From assembly GCA_002747325.1 (NCBI GenBank), contig PDOZ01000030.1, positions 1 through 64,000 on the forward strand: 64,000 bases of DNA, in the 5' to 3' direction. The notes under the pieces were generated by a model that saw only the letters and a list, made by a program, of their open reading frames with translations, did not search any database and was not told where the DNA came from. The translations under genes and the position numbers were made by a program. Origin of the DNA: Rhodobacterales bacterium. GTDB taxonomy: Bacteria; Pseudomonadota; Alphaproteobacteria; Rhodobacterales; Rhodobacteraceae. Shown piece by piece: positions 43,736 through 53,880 of the stretch. Position 1 is the first letter of the stretch, and the number at the start of each line of letters is the position of its first letter.

Positions 43736-44860
43736 ATGCAAGATACCAACAAAAACGCGGTTAACGGCCAGTTGAGCAACACGGAAATCGACATTCTGAC
43801 CGATGTGGGCTTTGAGGCGATGAAGGATCGGGCTGCCACGGCGGTTCTGGCCGATCATGCGCAGATCGTGTCCGTGTCCAACGACCCGAACGTGATAATC
43901 ATGCCGCTGGCGCAGGCGCTCAAGACCTATGATTTCGTGCAGGACCTGATGTTCGGGCTGGTGGACCCGGAGGCGAACGAGCATGTGGCGATGGTGGCGG
44001 AGCATATGCACGATCCGCTGGGCCATTTCATCTGGGTGAAGAAGGGGGCGAAGGTGAAACTGCCGGTGCAGACCTTTACCCTGCTGGAAACCCCGCAGGC
44101 GCGCCAGTTCACCCATGACGTGACGCTGATCGACGAGGGCGCGGAGGTCGAGATGATCTCCGGCGCGGCGGTGCCCGGCGCGGTGCATAAGGGGCGCCAT
44201 ATTTCGGTGTCGGAGAGCTACCACCGCGCGGGATCGAAGGTCACATCCGTGTCGATCGAGCATTGGGGCGAGGCGATGGAAGCCTATTCCTACGATTACT
44301 CGCGGCACGAAAAAGGCGCGCAGTCGCGCTCGACCTCAATCATGCTCAACCCGATCAAGTATCAGGAAAGCTACAGCCACTCGGTGCTGGAAGAAGACGC
44401 CAATTCGGTCGATCAGTCCATCGTTTTTGCGCCCAAAGGCACGGAGCGGGTGATGAATACCGAAACCATTCTGGCAGGCGCCGGGGCCAAGTCGGAAGAC
44501 ATCGCGCGTATGGTGTCGGCGGGCGGTCGCATTGCCAACAACGCGCTGCTGATCGGCGACGCGGCGGGGTCCACCGGGTTCCTGGGCTGTGACGGGCTGA
44601 AGCTCTCCGATGAGGGCGAAATCCTCGCGATCCCGGCGCTGCAAGCCCCCCGCGAAGGGGCGATGCTGAGCCACGAAGCCTCCGTCGGCATGATCGACAG
44701 CCAGCGGTTGGAATACCTGATGGCGTCCGGCATGGACGAAGACGCCGCGCGCGATCTGATTGTGCAGGGCTTCCTGGCGCTGGACGACGACAACCTGCCG
44801 CCGGGCATGAAAGCGCGCGTGGCCGAGATGATCTCGCAAGCCAAATCCGGCGGGATGTAA
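43736..44860 (+). CDS. SufB/SufD-like scaffold protein (SmsB type)
   Basis: The 374-residue product has a central beta-helix part (KLPVQTFTLLET, VTLIDEGAEVEMISGAA, HISVSESYHRAGSKVTSVSIEHWGE) and a C-terminal domain with FLGCDGLKLSDEGEILAIPALQA, then MLSHEASVGMIDSQRLEYLMASGMDEDAARDLIVQGFL, the SufBD hallmark. The Cys in LGCDGL is the candidate cluster ligand. AGGAGAAAG precedes the ATG. With the preceding ATPase it forms a complete two-gene unit. A terminator follows. Confidence 0.82.
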   Translation: MQDTNKNAVNGQLSNTEIDILTDVGFEAMKDRAATAVLADHAQIVSVSNDPNVIIMPLAQALKTYDFVQDLMFGLVDPEANEHVAMVAEHMHDPLGHFIWVKKGAKVKLPVQTFTLLETPQARQFTHDVTLIDEGAEVEMISGAAVPGAVHKGRHISVSESYHRAGSKVTSVSIEHWGEAMEAYSYDYSRHEKGAQSRSTSIMLNPIKYQESYSHSVLEEDANSVDQSIVFAPKGTERVMNTETILAGAGAKSEDIARMVSAGGRIANNALLIGDAAGSTGFLGCDGLKLSDEGEILAIPALQAPREGAMLSHEASVGMIDSQRLEYLMASGMDEDAARDLIVQGFLALDDDNLPPGMKARVAEMISQAKSGGM

Positions 44861-44867
44861 TCCCTCT

Positions 44868-44899
44868 GGTCGCCCCCTTTTCCTGCGGGGCGGCCTTTT
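44868..44899 (+). terminator. Terminator after the SufC/B-like pair
   Basis: GGTCGCCCC and GGGGCGGCC pair, with one mismatch, around a 10-base loop and are followed by TTTT. It lies between this operon and the convergent rsmA end. Confidence 0.5.
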
Positions 44900-44912
44900 C
44901 GGGCGGCGCGGT

Positions 44913-45767
44913 TTATCCCGCCGCCCGTGCGCGGCCCAATTCGCGGGCCAGGGCGCAGAAACCTTCGAGATCGACCCGCTCCGCCCGCTCGGTCGGCGCG
45001 ATTCCGGCGGCGTTCAGCAGGTCTTCGACCCCCGGATGCAAACCCTTGAGCGCGGCGCGCAGCATTTTGCGCCGCTGGTTGAACGCCTTCGCCACCACCT
45101 CTTCCAGCAGCGCCGCATCCGCTTCATAACGCGGCGCGTCCAGCGCGGTCAGATGCACGACGGCGGAATGCACTTTCGGCGGCGGGGTGAAGGCTTCCGG
45201 CGGCAATTCCATCACCACCCGCGCATCGGTGCGCCACGCCGCCAGCACCGCCAGCCGCCCATAGGCTTTCGAGCCGGGCTGCGCCACGATCCGCGCCGCC
45301 ACTTCGCGCTGAAACATCAGCGTCAGGCTTTGCCAGAAGGGCGGCCATTGCGGCGGGGTGAGCCAGCGCACCAGCAATTCGGTGCCGATATTATAGGGCA
45401 AATTGGCGACGATGCGGATCGGGACGTCGAGATGCTCGCGCGGGTCGATCTCCAGCGCGTCGGCGTTCAGAACCTCCAGCCGTCCGGGGTAATGCGCCGC
45501 GATTTCCGCCAGCGCCGCCATGGCCCGGCTGTCCTTTTCCACCGCCAGCACCCGGCGCGCGCCCTCCGCCAGTAGCCCGCGCGTCAGGCCGCCGGGACCG
45601 GGGCCGACCTCCAGCACATCGCAGGCCGACAAATCCCCCGCCCGGCGGGCAATCTTCGCCGTAAGGTTCAGATCCAAAAGGAAATTTTGCCCCAGGGATT
45701 TCTTGGCGCGCAGATCATGCGCCGCGATCACCTCGCGTAGTGGTGGCAATCCGTCCAGCGCCGTCAT
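44913..45767 (-). CDS. rsmA: 16S rRNA dimethyladenosine transferase RsmA (KsgA)
   Basis: RsmA dimethylates two adenines in helix 45 of 16S rRNA. The 284-residue protein has [19 protein letters not shown], the SAM motif [22 protein letters not shown] and the [15 protein letters not shown] catalytic motif, followed by [11 protein letters not shown] and the helical C-terminus ([16 protein letters not shown]). It overlaps the pdxA stop by four bases, in the surA-pdxA-rsmA order normal for the group. Confidence 0.96.
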   Translation of the reverse strand: MTALDGLPPLREVIAAHDLRAKKSLGQNFLLDLNLTAKIARRAGDLSACDVLEVGPGPGGLTRGLLAEGARRVLAVEKDSRAMAALAEIAAHYPGRLEVLNADALEIDPREHLDVPIRIVANLPYNIGTELLVRWLTPPQWPPFWQSLTLMFQREVAARIVAQPGSKAYGRLAVLAAWRTDARVVMELPPEAFTPPPKVHSAVVHLTALDAPRYEADAALLEEVVAKAFNQRRKMLRAALKGLHPGVEDLLNAAGIAPTERAERVDLEGFCALARELGRARAAG

Positions 45768-46750
45768 GCCGGCCCCTCGCTCATATCGCGCGCCATGCGG
45801 AGCGCCGCGATCAGCGAGGACGGGTCGGCGGCGCCGGTGCCCGCGATGTCAAAGGCGGTGCCGTGATCCGGCGAGGTGCGGGTGAAGCCCAGCCCGAGGG
45901 TGACGTTCACCCCGCCCGCGAAATCCAGCGTTTTGATCGGGATCAGCGCCTGATCGTGGTAGGTGCAGATAGCGACGTCGTAGCGCGCGCGGGCGGCGGG
46001 GTGAAACAGGGTGTCGGCCGGGTGCGGGCCGGTCAGTGCCAACCCCTCCGACGCCAGCCGCGCCACCAGATCGTTCATCCAGTCCAGCTCCTCGCGCCCC
46101 ATCGCCCCGCCTTCGCCCGCATGGGGGTTCAGCCCGGCCACGGCAAGGCGCGGCGTGGAAATGCCCTGTTCTTTCAAGGCGTTATGGGTGATGCGGATGG
46201 TGCGTTCCAGGAGGTCTGGCGTCAGCGCGGTTGGGACTTCGGAGAGCGGGATGTGGATCGTTGCGGGCACCACGCGCAGCGCCTCGCAGGCCAGCATCAT
46301 CACCACGTCGCGCCCGCCCGCGAGGTCGGCGAGAAACTCCGTATGCCCCGGATAGCGGAAATCGGTGCCCTCTTGCAGCGCCTTTTTGTGGATCGGATTG
46401 GTGCAGATGGCGCGCGCCGTGCCCGCCTGCACCAGCGCCACCGCCTCGCGGATCGAGCGCGCGATATGGGGGGCGTGACGCTTGTTGGGGCGGCCCGGCG
46501 CGCGCGGCGCGCCGAAGCGGCGGGCCAGCACCGGCACCCCGCGCGCCATTGCCGCATGGGCCTCGCCCGGCGCGGAAATCGGCACCACCGGCGCGCCTTC
46601 GGGCAGGTGCGTCGGGTCGCCGATCAGGAAGAAGGTCAACTCATCCTTCAGCGCCTGCCACGCGCCCAGCGTGATTTCCGGGCCGATGCCCGCCGGTTCG
46701 CCGGAGGTCAGCGCGATCGGGGCGGCCGTTGCGCCGGTGTCAGTTGACAT
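45764..46750 (-). CDS. pdxA: 4-hydroxythreonine-4-phosphate dehydrogenase PdxA
   Basis: PdxA oxidises 4-phosphohydroxy-threonine in pyridoxal phosphate synthesis. The 328-residue protein has [38 protein letters not shown] (metal His), [36 protein letters not shown] and [16 protein letters not shown]. The ATG at 46750 lies inside the end of surA, 11 bases before its last base, so translation is coupled. Confidence 0.96.
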   Translation of the reverse strand: MSTDTGATAAPIALTSGEPAGIGPEITLGAWQALKDELTFFLIGDPTHLPEGAPVVPISAPGEAHAAMARGVPVLARRFGAPRAPGRPNKRHAPHIARSIREAVALVQAGTARAICTNPIHKKALQEGTDFRYPGHTEFLADLAGGRDVVMMLACEALRVVPATIHIPLSEVPTALTPDLLERTIRITHNALKEQGISTPRLAVAGLNPHAGEGGAMGREELDWMNDLVARLASEGLALTGPHPADTLFHPAARARYDVAICTYHDQALIPIKTLDFAGGVNVTLGLGFTRTSPDHGTAFDIAGTGAADPSSLIAALRMARDMSEGPA

Positions 46751-47981
46751 ATTCGATGCGCGCGTTGGCCTTGAAGTCTTCCAGCAGGAATTGCGCCGCC
46801 GTGCCAATCCGCTGATTTTTCAGTTGGGTTTCAACCATTTCGCGGGTCAGCGAGCGGGGCAGTTCGTTGCCGCGCTTGCACAGCATCAACACGACCTGCG
46901 CCCCGGATTGCGATACGAGATTGGTCGAGACTTCGCCCGGATCGAGGTTGCGCAATTCGGCCCCGTAAGGCGCGGGCACGGCGTTTTCCGGCCGCTCCTC
47001 CCGGATCAGGGCATTGTCGCCCAGGGTGCGGGCCACGGGGTAGAAATCGTCGCAGGAGGTGGATTGTTCCGCCAGCTTTTTGGCCCAGCGCAGATTGGCG
47101 TCGCTGCGCCCACCCGGCAGCAGAAGCGCGGCATATTCCACCATCACTTTCGGCGTGCCGCCGCGCACGGTGTCGCGGTCACGCAGCAAATACAGGCGCA
47201 CATCTTCCGGGGTTTCCACGATGCGCGACACCTTGCCAACCGCCAGCCCGCGCACGGCGGCAGCGGTGGCCGGGGGCAGGGCCCGGATATCGACCCAGTT
47301 CATCTCGCCGCCGGTATTGCGCGACAGGCTGATGGACATGCGCCGGGCGGCATCGGCAAACCCGGCTGCATCGAGGCTGCGCAGCCGTTCGGCCCGTGCT
47401 TTTGAGGCTTTGCGCGACGCGGGGTCCGGCGCGGGCAGCACGATCTCGGAGAGCAACACTTTCACCCCCGGTTCCGGCTCCGCCTCCGCCATCGCGGCAT
47501 CAATATCGGCCTGCGAAATCGACACCGTGGGGATCAATTCAGCGCGCACATATTCGCGCCAGATCACCCCGGCGGAGATGAAGTCGCGGAAGGTTTGCGG
47601 GCTGATGCCCCTCTGGGCGAGGTATTCCTGCAACTGCTCCAGACTGAGCGTGCCGCGCGCGGCAAATTCTTCCATCCCGGCAACAATCTGTTCCTCGGTC
47701 GCCGTCACCCCGGCCTGACGCGCCAGACGCAGCTGGATCAATTCGTTTTGCAACTGCTCCGAGGCGAGGCTGCGCACATCTCCGGGCGCGCCGAGCGCGG
47801 TCAGGAAGGCGATTCTTTCCTTCATGTCGAAGCGCGTGATCACCTCATTGTCGATGCGGATCACCGGATCGAACAGGTTCTGCGCGCTGACAGGCGCGGC
47901 CAGCCCCAGCCCGGCCAGCAAGGCGACTGCCCCTAACTTCTTGGAATGGTTCAGAATTTCCGCGAACATGCCCATGCTCAT
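46740..47981 (-). CDS. surA: SurA-type periplasmic chaperone/peptidyl-prolyl isomerase
   Basis: The 413-residue protein has a signal peptide (hydrophobic core LGAVALLAGLGLAAPVSA), the SurA N-terminal domain (IRIDNEVITRFDMKERIAFLTALG, LQNELIQLRLARQAGVTATEEQI) and one parvulin-type domain (VKVLLSEIVLPAPDPA, FADAARRMSISLSRNTGGEMNWVDIRALPP). SurA escorts outer-membrane proteins to the BAM complex. In relatives lptD (and lptF, lptG) precede surA; here surA is the first gene, with 254 bases to the divergent pepA. Confidence 0.9.
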   Translation of the reverse strand: MSMGMFAEILNHSKKLGAVALLAGLGLAAPVSAQNLFDPVIRIDNEVITRFDMKERIAFLTALGAPGDVRSLASEQLQNELIQLRLARQAGVTATEEQIVAGMEEFAARGTLSLEQLQEYLAQRGISPQTFRDFISAGVIWREYVRAELIPTVSISQADIDAAMAEAEPEPGVKVLLSEIVLPAPDPASRKASKARAERLRSLDAAGFADAARRMSISLSRNTGGEMNWVDIRALPPATAAAVRGLAVGKVSRIVETPEDVRLYLLRDRDTVRGGTPKVMVEYAALLLPGGRSDANLRWAKKLAEQSTSCDDFYPVARTLGDNALIREERPENAVPAPYGAELRNLDPGEVSTNLVSQSGAQVVLMLCKRGNELPRSLTREMVETQLKNQRIGTAAQFLLEDFKANARIEYVN

Positions 47982-48235
47982 ATCCTCATTGCTCCGGGCT
48001 TCGCGGCTCAGACGCGATCCATCCCGCGCCCCAGACCCCGGCCAGCCCCCGGTTTGGCGCTACAATAGGCCGGTTTTGCGCCTTCTGCGAGCCATATTTT
48101 GCCCGCGTCCTTTTTACGCGCCCCAAGAGCCATAATGGGGGACTGGTAATGGTGGGCGGCGGGGGGTAGGTCTGAGGGGATGAATACGGCCCGAAACGGG
48201 GCCGAAAATTATGAACAGATCTGGAGAGAAGACGC

Positions 48236-49714
48236 ATGACCGACGTGGTGAAGGCACAATTCGAGGCGCTGGATATTGAGGTTCTGGCCAAGGCGACGGG
48301 CCGGGTGGTGGTTTTTGCCGAAATGGGCGGGGGGATGGATAAATCCGCCAAGCGGGTGAACAAGCTGACCCGCGGCGCGCTGGCCCGGCTGATCGAGGGC
48401 GAGGCGTTTGAGAAGGCCAAGGCGGGCGAGGCGCTGGAGCTGGGCTACCCGACCGGCATGGCGGCGGAGGCGGTGCAGGTGATCAAATATGACCGCCGCC
48501 ACGACGCGGAAGCGGCCCGCAAGATCGGTGCGCGCATTGGCGAAAAGGCGCTCGGCAAAGAGGTGCTGGTGATGGCGGGCAATCTGCGCCATGTCGAAGA
48601 GGTCGCCCTCGGCGCCATGCTGCGGGCCTATTCCTTCGTCGATCACCGCACCGGCGAGGCGGGCGAGGTCAAGATCGGCGCGCTCACGGTGATGGTGGCC
48701 AGGCCGGACGTGGTGAAGGCGAAAGCGGCGGCGATTTCGGCCATTGCGGAGGGGGTGTTCTTCACCCGCGATCTGGTTAACGAGCCGTCCAACGTGCTGA
48801 ACACCACCGAGTTCGCCGACCGCCTCAAGGCGCTGTCCAAACTGGGGCTCAAGGTTGAGGTGCTGGAGGAAGCGGAGTTGGAGAAACTCGGCATGAAGGC
48901 GCTGCTCGGCGTTGGGCAAGGCTCGCGTGCGCCGTCGAAAGTTGTGGTTATTCAACACCTTGGCGGCGAAAAAGATGCGGCTCCGCTGGCGCTGGTCGGC
49001 AAGGGCGTGGTGTTCGATACCGGCGGCATCAGCCTGAAACCGGCGGCGGGCATGGAAGATATGGTAATGGATATGGGCGGCGCGGGCACCGTTGCGGGCG
49101 TGATGAAAACGCTGGCGCTGCGGGGGGCCAGGGCCAATGTCGTGGCGCTTGTGGGCATCGTCGAGAACATGCCCGATGGCAACGCGCAGCGCCCCGGCGA
49201 TGTTGTGACCTCGATGAAGGGCGACACGATTGAGGTGATCAATACCGATGCCGAGGGGCGCCTCGTGCTGTGCGACGTGATGTGGTATGCGCAGGAGCGT
49301 TTCAAACCCGCCGCGATGATCGACATGGCAACCCTGACCGGCGCGATCCTCATCGCTTTGGGCCACGAAAACACCGGCGTGTTCTCCAATGATGACGCTT
49401 TTTGCCGCGATTTCCTGAAGGCAGCGGAGGCGGAGCGCGAGGGGGCGTGGCGGATGCCGTTGTCGCCCGTCTATGACAAGGAGCTGAAAAGCCGGGTGGC
49501 GGATATGAAAAACGTTGGCGCCCGCACGGCCGGGTCGATCACGGCGGCGCAGTTCCTGCAACGCTTCGTCAAGGACGGCACCCCCTGGATCCACCTCGAC
49601 ATCGCCGGCACCGCTTTTGGCGCCAAGGCCAGCGACTACGCCCCCGCAGGCGCGACCGGCTGGGGCGTGCGCGCGCTCAACCGGCTGGTGGCCGACAATT
49701 ACGAAACGGAGTAA
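48236..49714 (+). CDS. pepA: Leucyl aminopeptidase PepA
   Basis: PepA is a two-metal cytosolic aminopeptidase. The 492-residue protein has the ligand motifs LVGKGVVFDTGGISLKPAAGMEDMVMDMGGAGTV and the signature NTDAEGRLVL, then DMATLTGAILIALGHENTG and WIHLDIAGTAF. The ATG follows GGAGAGAAG. Its TAA overlaps the holC ATG by one base. The 254-base region to surA contains no coding sequence I can support. Confidence 0.96.
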   Translation: MTDVVKAQFEALDIEVLAKATGRVVVFAEMGGGMDKSAKRVNKLTRGALARLIEGEAFEKAKAGEALELGYPTGMAAEAVQVIKYDRRHDAEAARKIGARIGEKALGKEVLVMAGNLRHVEEVALGAMLRAYSFVDHRTGEAGEVKIGALTVMVARPDVVKAKAAAISAIAEGVFFTRDLVNEPSNVLNTTEFADRLKALSKLGLKVEVLEEAELEKLGMKALLGVGQGSRAPSKVVVIQHLGGEKDAAPLALVGKGVVFDTGGISLKPAAGMEDMVMDMGGAGTVAGVMKTLALRGARANVVALVGIVENMPDGNAQRPGDVVTSMKGDTIEVINTDAEGRLVLCDVMWYAQERFKPAAMIDMATLTGAILIALGHENTGVFSNDDAFCRDFLKAAEAEREGAWRMPLSPVYDKELKSRVADMKNVGARTAGSITAAQFLQRFVKDGTPWIHLDIAGTAFGAKASDYAPAGATGWGVRALNRLVADNYETE

Positions 49715-50163
49715 TGGCCGCGTATTTTTACCATATGACCCGCGCCCCGCTGGAAACTACCCTGCCGGTTCTGCTCGGCAAGGCGCGCGGGGCGGGGTGG
49801 AAGGTGCTGGTGCGACCGGGACTTGCGGAGCGGGCGGGCTGGCTCGACGATCTCCTCTGGCGCGTGCCGCCGGAGGGGTTTTTGCCACACGCGCTTTGCG
49901 GCGCGCCGGACGCGGCCGACGAGCCGGTGCTGATCGGGCAGGAGGCGCAAAACGGCGCCGAATGTCTGGTCTCGGTCGACGGGGCGGAGATCACGGCGGC
50001 GGAAGCGGCGGCGGCGACGCGGGTGATGGTGCTGTTTGACGGCAACGACCCGGCAGCGGTGGAACGCGCCCGCGACCAATGGCGCGCGCTGACCGGGGCG
50101 GGGATCGCGGCGCAATACTGGTCGCAGGAAAGCGGGCGCTGGGAGATGAAGGCGGAGCGTTGA
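49714..50163 (+). CDS. holC: DNA polymerase III chi subunit HolC
   Basis: HolC links the clamp loader to SSB. The 149-residue product begins MAAYFYHMTRAPLETTLPVLLGKARGAGWKVLV and has WRVPPEGFLPHAL plus a central VMVLFDGNDPAAVERARDQWRAL, the usual HolC pattern. It overlaps the pepA stop, as is common in proteobacteria. Confidence 0.92.
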   Translation: MAAYFYHMTRAPLETTLPVLLGKARGAGWKVLVRPGLAERAGWLDDLLWRVPPEGFLPHALCGAPDAADEPVLIGQEAQNGAECLVSVDGAEITAAEAAAATRVMVLFDGNDPAAVERARDQWRALTGAGIAAQYWSQESGRWEMKAER

Positions 50164-50176
50164 AGCGGTTTCTGCT

Positions 50177-50761
50177 CTAACGCCGCAACACCAGCACGCC
50201 GCGCTCGAAGGACACCGAAGAAAAGCGCTGCAAATAGGTCATGCCCAGCAGCGAGCCATCCATCTCGCCGCCATTCACATAGGCCACGACGCGGCTGTCT
50301 TCAAAACCGCCGAGGGTGAAACTGTCGAGCCGCACACGCGCGGTCTGCACCTCCCCGTTGGCGGTTTGCGCAAGCCCGATGAAGGCCAGTTCGGACGGGT
50401 TCAGCCCCACGCGCACCGCATCTTCGCGCGTCAAAACGATGTTCGAGGCGCCGGTATCGACCAGAAATTCCACCGGCTCGCCATTGACCCGCGCGACGAG
50501 GTGGTAATGCCCGTCCGGCCCGACCGGCACTTCCAGCGTGTCTTCGGACACCATGCTTTGCCGGGGCATCAGCTGGCGTGAAATGTCGCCCCAAAGCCCG
50601 TAAACTGCCACCAGCCCGAGGATGATAATCAGCCAGATCGACGCCTGTTTCGCCACCTGCCCAAGGCTCTGGCGCCCCTCGACAAAGAAATACCCGCCCA
50701 CGGCGGCGAGCAGCAATATGAGGTAAACCAGATTGGCAATGTCAAAGGTGTCCATGGGCAT
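50177..50761 (-). CDS. Membrane-anchored retropepsin-like aspartic protease (TIGR02281 type)
   Basis: The 194-residue product has two N-terminal membrane helices (ANLVYLILLLAAVGGYFFV and ASIWLIIILGLVAVYGLW) and a periplasmic clan AA domain with catalytic motif VEFLVDTGASNIVLT and the second-half GEMDGSLLGMTYLQRF. This is the complete TIGR02281 pattern; substrates are unknown. The start is uncertain: ATG at 50761 or 50755, neither with a clear ribosome site. Confidence 0.88.
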   Translation of the reverse strand: MPMDTFDIANLVYLILLLAAVGGYFFVEGRQSLGQVAKQASIWLIIILGLVAVYGLWGDISRQLMPRQSMVSEDTLEVPVGPDGHYHLVARVNGEPVEFLVDTGASNIVLTREDAVRVGLNPSELAFIGLAQTANGEVQTARVRLDSFTLGGFEDSRVVAYVNGGEMDGSLLGMTYLQRFSSVSFERGVLVLRR

Positions 50762-50934
50762 AATATGGGGGCAATGGGCTGTGGCGGGAAGCCCTGTCCG
50801 GGATTTTTGTTTTCTAGGGATACTGGGAACAATAATTGCACAAATCGAACATTTTAACCGCATATTGCGCTAAAGAAACGTTATTAAGTTGCACTTTTTC
50901 AACATTTTACGCAAAGCGCGGCGCGGTCCGGGCC

Positions 50935-52791
50935 TTACCCCTCTGCCGCCTCAAGTCGCTCGCTCGCCGCCATCCACAGCGCCTCCGCCTTGTCCAGCCC
51001 CTCCATCACCTCGGCATATTTCTTCTGCCAGACCTCCAGATCCCCGATCCGGTCGTCCTCGTAGAGCGCCGGGTCGGCCAGTTTGGCGGCGAGTTTTTCG
51101 CGCATCTCCTCGATCTTTTCCACCCGCGCTTCGCATTTGCGGACTTCGGCGCGCAGGGCCAGCAGGGTATCGCGGTCGGCGCGTTTCTGTTCGCGGGTTT
51201 TTGTCTTTTCTTTCAGGGGCTTGGGCTTTTCATCCCCCGCTAGCAACTTCGCCCGGTAGGCTTCCAGATCGCCTTCAAACGGCGCGACCCGCCCCCCTTC
51301 GACCAGCCAAAGCCGGTCCGCCACGAGGCTTAACAGGTGCATGTCGTGCGACACCAGCACCACGGCGCCGGAATAGGCGGTCAGCGCTTCAACCAGCGCC
51401 TCGCGGCTTTCGATGTCGAGGTGGTTGGTCGGCTCGTCGAGGATCAGGAGATGCGGCGCGTCGATGGTGGCGATCAGCAGGGTCAGCCGCGCCTTTTGCC
51501 CGCCCGACAGCGCCCCCACCAGCGTCACCGCCTGATCCGCGTTCAGGCCGAAACCCGACAGGCGGGCGCGGTGCTGGGCCGGGGTTTCCGTTGGGCGCAG
51601 GCGGCGCAGGTGGTCGAGCGGGGTTTCGTCCGCGTGCAGCACATCCATCTGATGCTGGGCGAAATAGCCGATGCGTAGCTTGGAAGACATGGTGAAACGG
51701 CCGGTTTCGCTTTTGAGTTCCCCGGCAATCAGCTTGGAGAGCGTCGATTTGCCCTCGCCGTTCTTGCCTAAAAGCGCAATGCGGTCGTCCTGATCAATGC
51801 GCAGGTTGAGCCGGGTCAGAACCGGCGCCCCGCCGTAACCTACGGAGGCGCCTTCCATATTCACGATGGGCGGCGATAATTCCTCCGGCTCCGGGAAGCT
51901 GAAACGGCGCAGGGCGGCTTCCTGTGGCAAGGTGGTGAATTTCAGCCGCTCGATCATTTTCAGCCGCGATTGCGCCTGTTTTGCCTTGGTCGCCTTGTAA
52001 CGGAAACGGTCGACGAAGCTTTGCAGATGTTCGCGCCGGGCCTCCGCCTTGCGGTTCTCCGCCTGCGCCACCGCCATCCGCGCGGCGCGGGTTTCGGCGA
52101 AAGTGTCGTAGGGGCCGGAATAATAGGTCAGTTTGCGGTCTTCGAGGTGCAAAATCCCGGTCACGGCGCGGTTGAGCAGGCCGCGATCATGGCTGACGAT
52201 GATCACCGTATGGGGGTATTTGGCGAGGTAATTTTCCAGCCACAGCGCCCCTTCGAGGTCGAGATAGTTGGTCGGTTCGTCGAGCAGCAGCAGGTCGGGG
52301 GCGGAAAACAGCACCGCCGCGAGGGCCACGCGCATGCGCCAGCCGCCGGAGAAATCGGCGCAGGGGCGCGCTTGTGCGTCGTGATCAAAGCCCAGCCCCT
52401 TGAGGATTGAGGCGGCGCGGGCCTCGGCGGACCAGGCGTCGATGTCGCTCAGGCGGGTCTGGATCTCGGCGATGCGGGCGGGGTCGGTGGCGGTTTCGGC
52501 CTCTTCCAGCAGCGCCGCGCGCTCCGTATCCGCCGCCAGTACCGTGTCGATCAGGCTCACATCCGAGCCGGGCACTTCCTGCGCCACGCCGCCGATCCGT
52601 GCGCCTTTGGGCAGACGAATATCGCCCCCTTCCAGCGTCCACTCGCCGCGAATAAGGCGAAACAGGGTGGTCTTGCCGGTGCCGTTGCGCCCGACGAGGC
52701 CAACCTTGTGCCCCTCCGGGATGGTGGCGGATGCGCCTTCCAGCAGCGGGCGGCCTTCGATGGCGAAGCTGATATTATCTATGACGAGCAT
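50935..52791 (-). CDS. ABC-F family ATPase (YheS/Uup-like)
   Basis: The 618-residue protein has two ATPase domains: GRNGTGKTTLF, FSGGWRMRVALAAVLFSAPDLLLLDEPTNYLD in the first and GKNGEGKSTLSKL, LSGGQKARLTLLIATIDAPHLLILDEPTNHLD in the second. The linker near residues 235-300 is basic and helical, and the C-terminal 90 residues form a coiled coil (LRAEVRKCEARVEKIEEMREKLAAKL). There are no membrane helices, so it acts on ribosomes. YheS is the closest type I recognise. Confidence 0.92.
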   Translation of the reverse strand: MLVIDNISFAIEGRPLLEGASATIPEGHKVGLVGRNGTGKTTLFRLIRGEWTLEGGDIRLPKGARIGGVAQEVPGSDVSLIDTVLAADTERAALLEEAETATDPARIAEIQTRLSDIDAWSAEARAASILKGLGFDHDAQARPCADFSGGWRMRVALAAVLFSAPDLLLLDEPTNYLDLEGALWLENYLAKYPHTVIIVSHDRGLLNRAVTGILHLEDRKLTYYSGPYDTFAETRAARMAVAQAENRKAEARREHLQSFVDRFRYKATKAKQAQSRLKMIERLKFTTLPQEAALRRFSFPEPEELSPPIVNMEGASVGYGGAPVLTRLNLRIDQDDRIALLGKNGEGKSTLSKLIAGELKSETGRFTMSSKLRIGYFAQHQMDVLHADETPLDHLRRLRPTETPAQHRARLSGFGLNADQAVTLVGALSGGQKARLTLLIATIDAPHLLILDEPTNHLDIESREALVEALTAYSGAVVLVSHDMHLLSLVADRLWLVEGGRVAPFEGDLEAYRAKLLAGDEKPKPLKEKTKTREQKRADRDTLLALRAEVRKCEARVEKIEEMREKLAAKLADPALYEDDRIGDLEVWQKKYAEVMEGLDKAEALWMAASERLEAAEG

Positions 52792-52958
52792 GGGGCGGGG
52801 ATGCCTGACGGCGCGGCATTTGGCAAGGGGATGCGGGGGCGCTGCGGGGCGATTTGGGCTTTCTTTGCCCGCGCGCCCATGTTACGGCGCGGGCAGAATT
52901 TGGCGGGCGGCCGCTCGCCGGGCAAATCCGAGACCAACGTAAGACCAGTGAGGACATC

Positions 52959-53381
52959 ATGGCCATTCAACGCACCTTTTCCATCATCAAACCCGACGCC
53001 ACCAAGCGCAACCTGACCGGCGCCATCAACGCCAAGATCGAAGCCGCTGGCCTGCGCATCGTGGCACAAAAGCGCATCCAGCTGACGCAGAAACAGGCGG
53101 AGACCTTCTACGGCGTGCATAAAGAGCGCCCGTTCTTCGGCGAGTTGGTCGAATTCATGATCTCCGAGCCGATCGTGGCGCAGGTGCTGGAAGGTGAAAA
53201 CGCCATCGCCGCTTACCGCGAAGTGATGGGCGCGACCAACCCGGCGGAAGCCGCCGAAGGCACCATCCGCAAGGAATTCGCGCAGTCGGTCGGGGAAAAC
53301 TCGGTCCACGGCTCCGACGCCCCGGAAACCGCTGCTGAAGAAATCGCCTATTTCTTCTCCGGTCTGGAACTGGTGGGTTAA
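52959..53381 (+). CDS. ndk: Nucleoside diphosphate kinase
   Basis: Ndk balances nucleoside triphosphates. The 140-residue protein begins [21 protein letters not shown] and has catalytic His117 in [20 protein letters not shown]. The ATG at 52959 has GAGGA six bases upstream; the longer frame from 52854 is not supported. Its stop overlaps the convergent DUF4112 gene end. Confidence 0.98.
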   Translation: MAIQRTFSIIKPDATKRNLTGAINAKIEAAGLRIVAQKRIQLTQKQAETFYGVHKERPFFGELVEFMISEPIVAQVLEGENAIAAYREVMGATNPAEAAEGTIRKEFAQSVGENSVHGSDAPETAAEEIAYFFSGLELVG

Positions 53382-53782
53382 GCGGTTTCTGAGACCGGAT
53401 CGACCGAAATCGCCGCCCGCGCCCAGTCGGCGTGGGCGGTTTGCGTTTGCAGATGGGCGCGCAGCAGGGCGACGTTGCGGGTGTTGGCATTCCACGCGAT
53501 GTCGAACACATCGCCCAGCCCCGGCACAAGACCGACCAGCACATCCACCGCCAGATTGAGCGCCATCCGATACAGCAAACGCCGCGACGCGCCCAGATCA
53601 TAGGCATGTTTCATGATATAGGCGCCGGGGATCAGCGAGGCAAAATCCCCCACCACCGGCACCAGCCCCATCACCGCATCCAGCCCGAACCGCAGGTCCG
53701 TGCCCGGAATGGGGATCAGCCTTTCCAGCCGCCACGCGAGCTTTTCAAGATGCTGCAGGCGGGCCTCAATGTTAACGTCCAT
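53378..53782 (-). CDS. DUF4112 family membrane-associated protein
   Basis: The 134-residue protein begins [46 protein letters not shown] and continues [19 protein letters not shown], then [32 protein letters not shown]. The twin GLVP.(V/L)GD loops with amphipathic helices are the DUF4112 signature. The function is unknown. The start at 53782 was chosen by alignment with that pattern. It ends within the ndk stop. Confidence 0.85.
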   Translation of the reverse strand: MDVNIEARLQHLEKLAWRLERLIPIPGTDLRFGLDAVMGLVPVVGDFASLIPGAYIMKHAYDLGASRRLLYRMALNLAVDVLVGLVPGLGDVFDIAWNANTRNVALLRAHLQTQTAHADWARAAISVDPVSETA

Positions 53783-53880
53783 TACATGGATATGGGGGCC
53801 GGGCGGAGAAAAACAAGCGATGCGTCCTGTCCGCTCCCCGCATTCCCGCGCACCTGCCCGCCGCCAAGCGGGCCGGGCAG

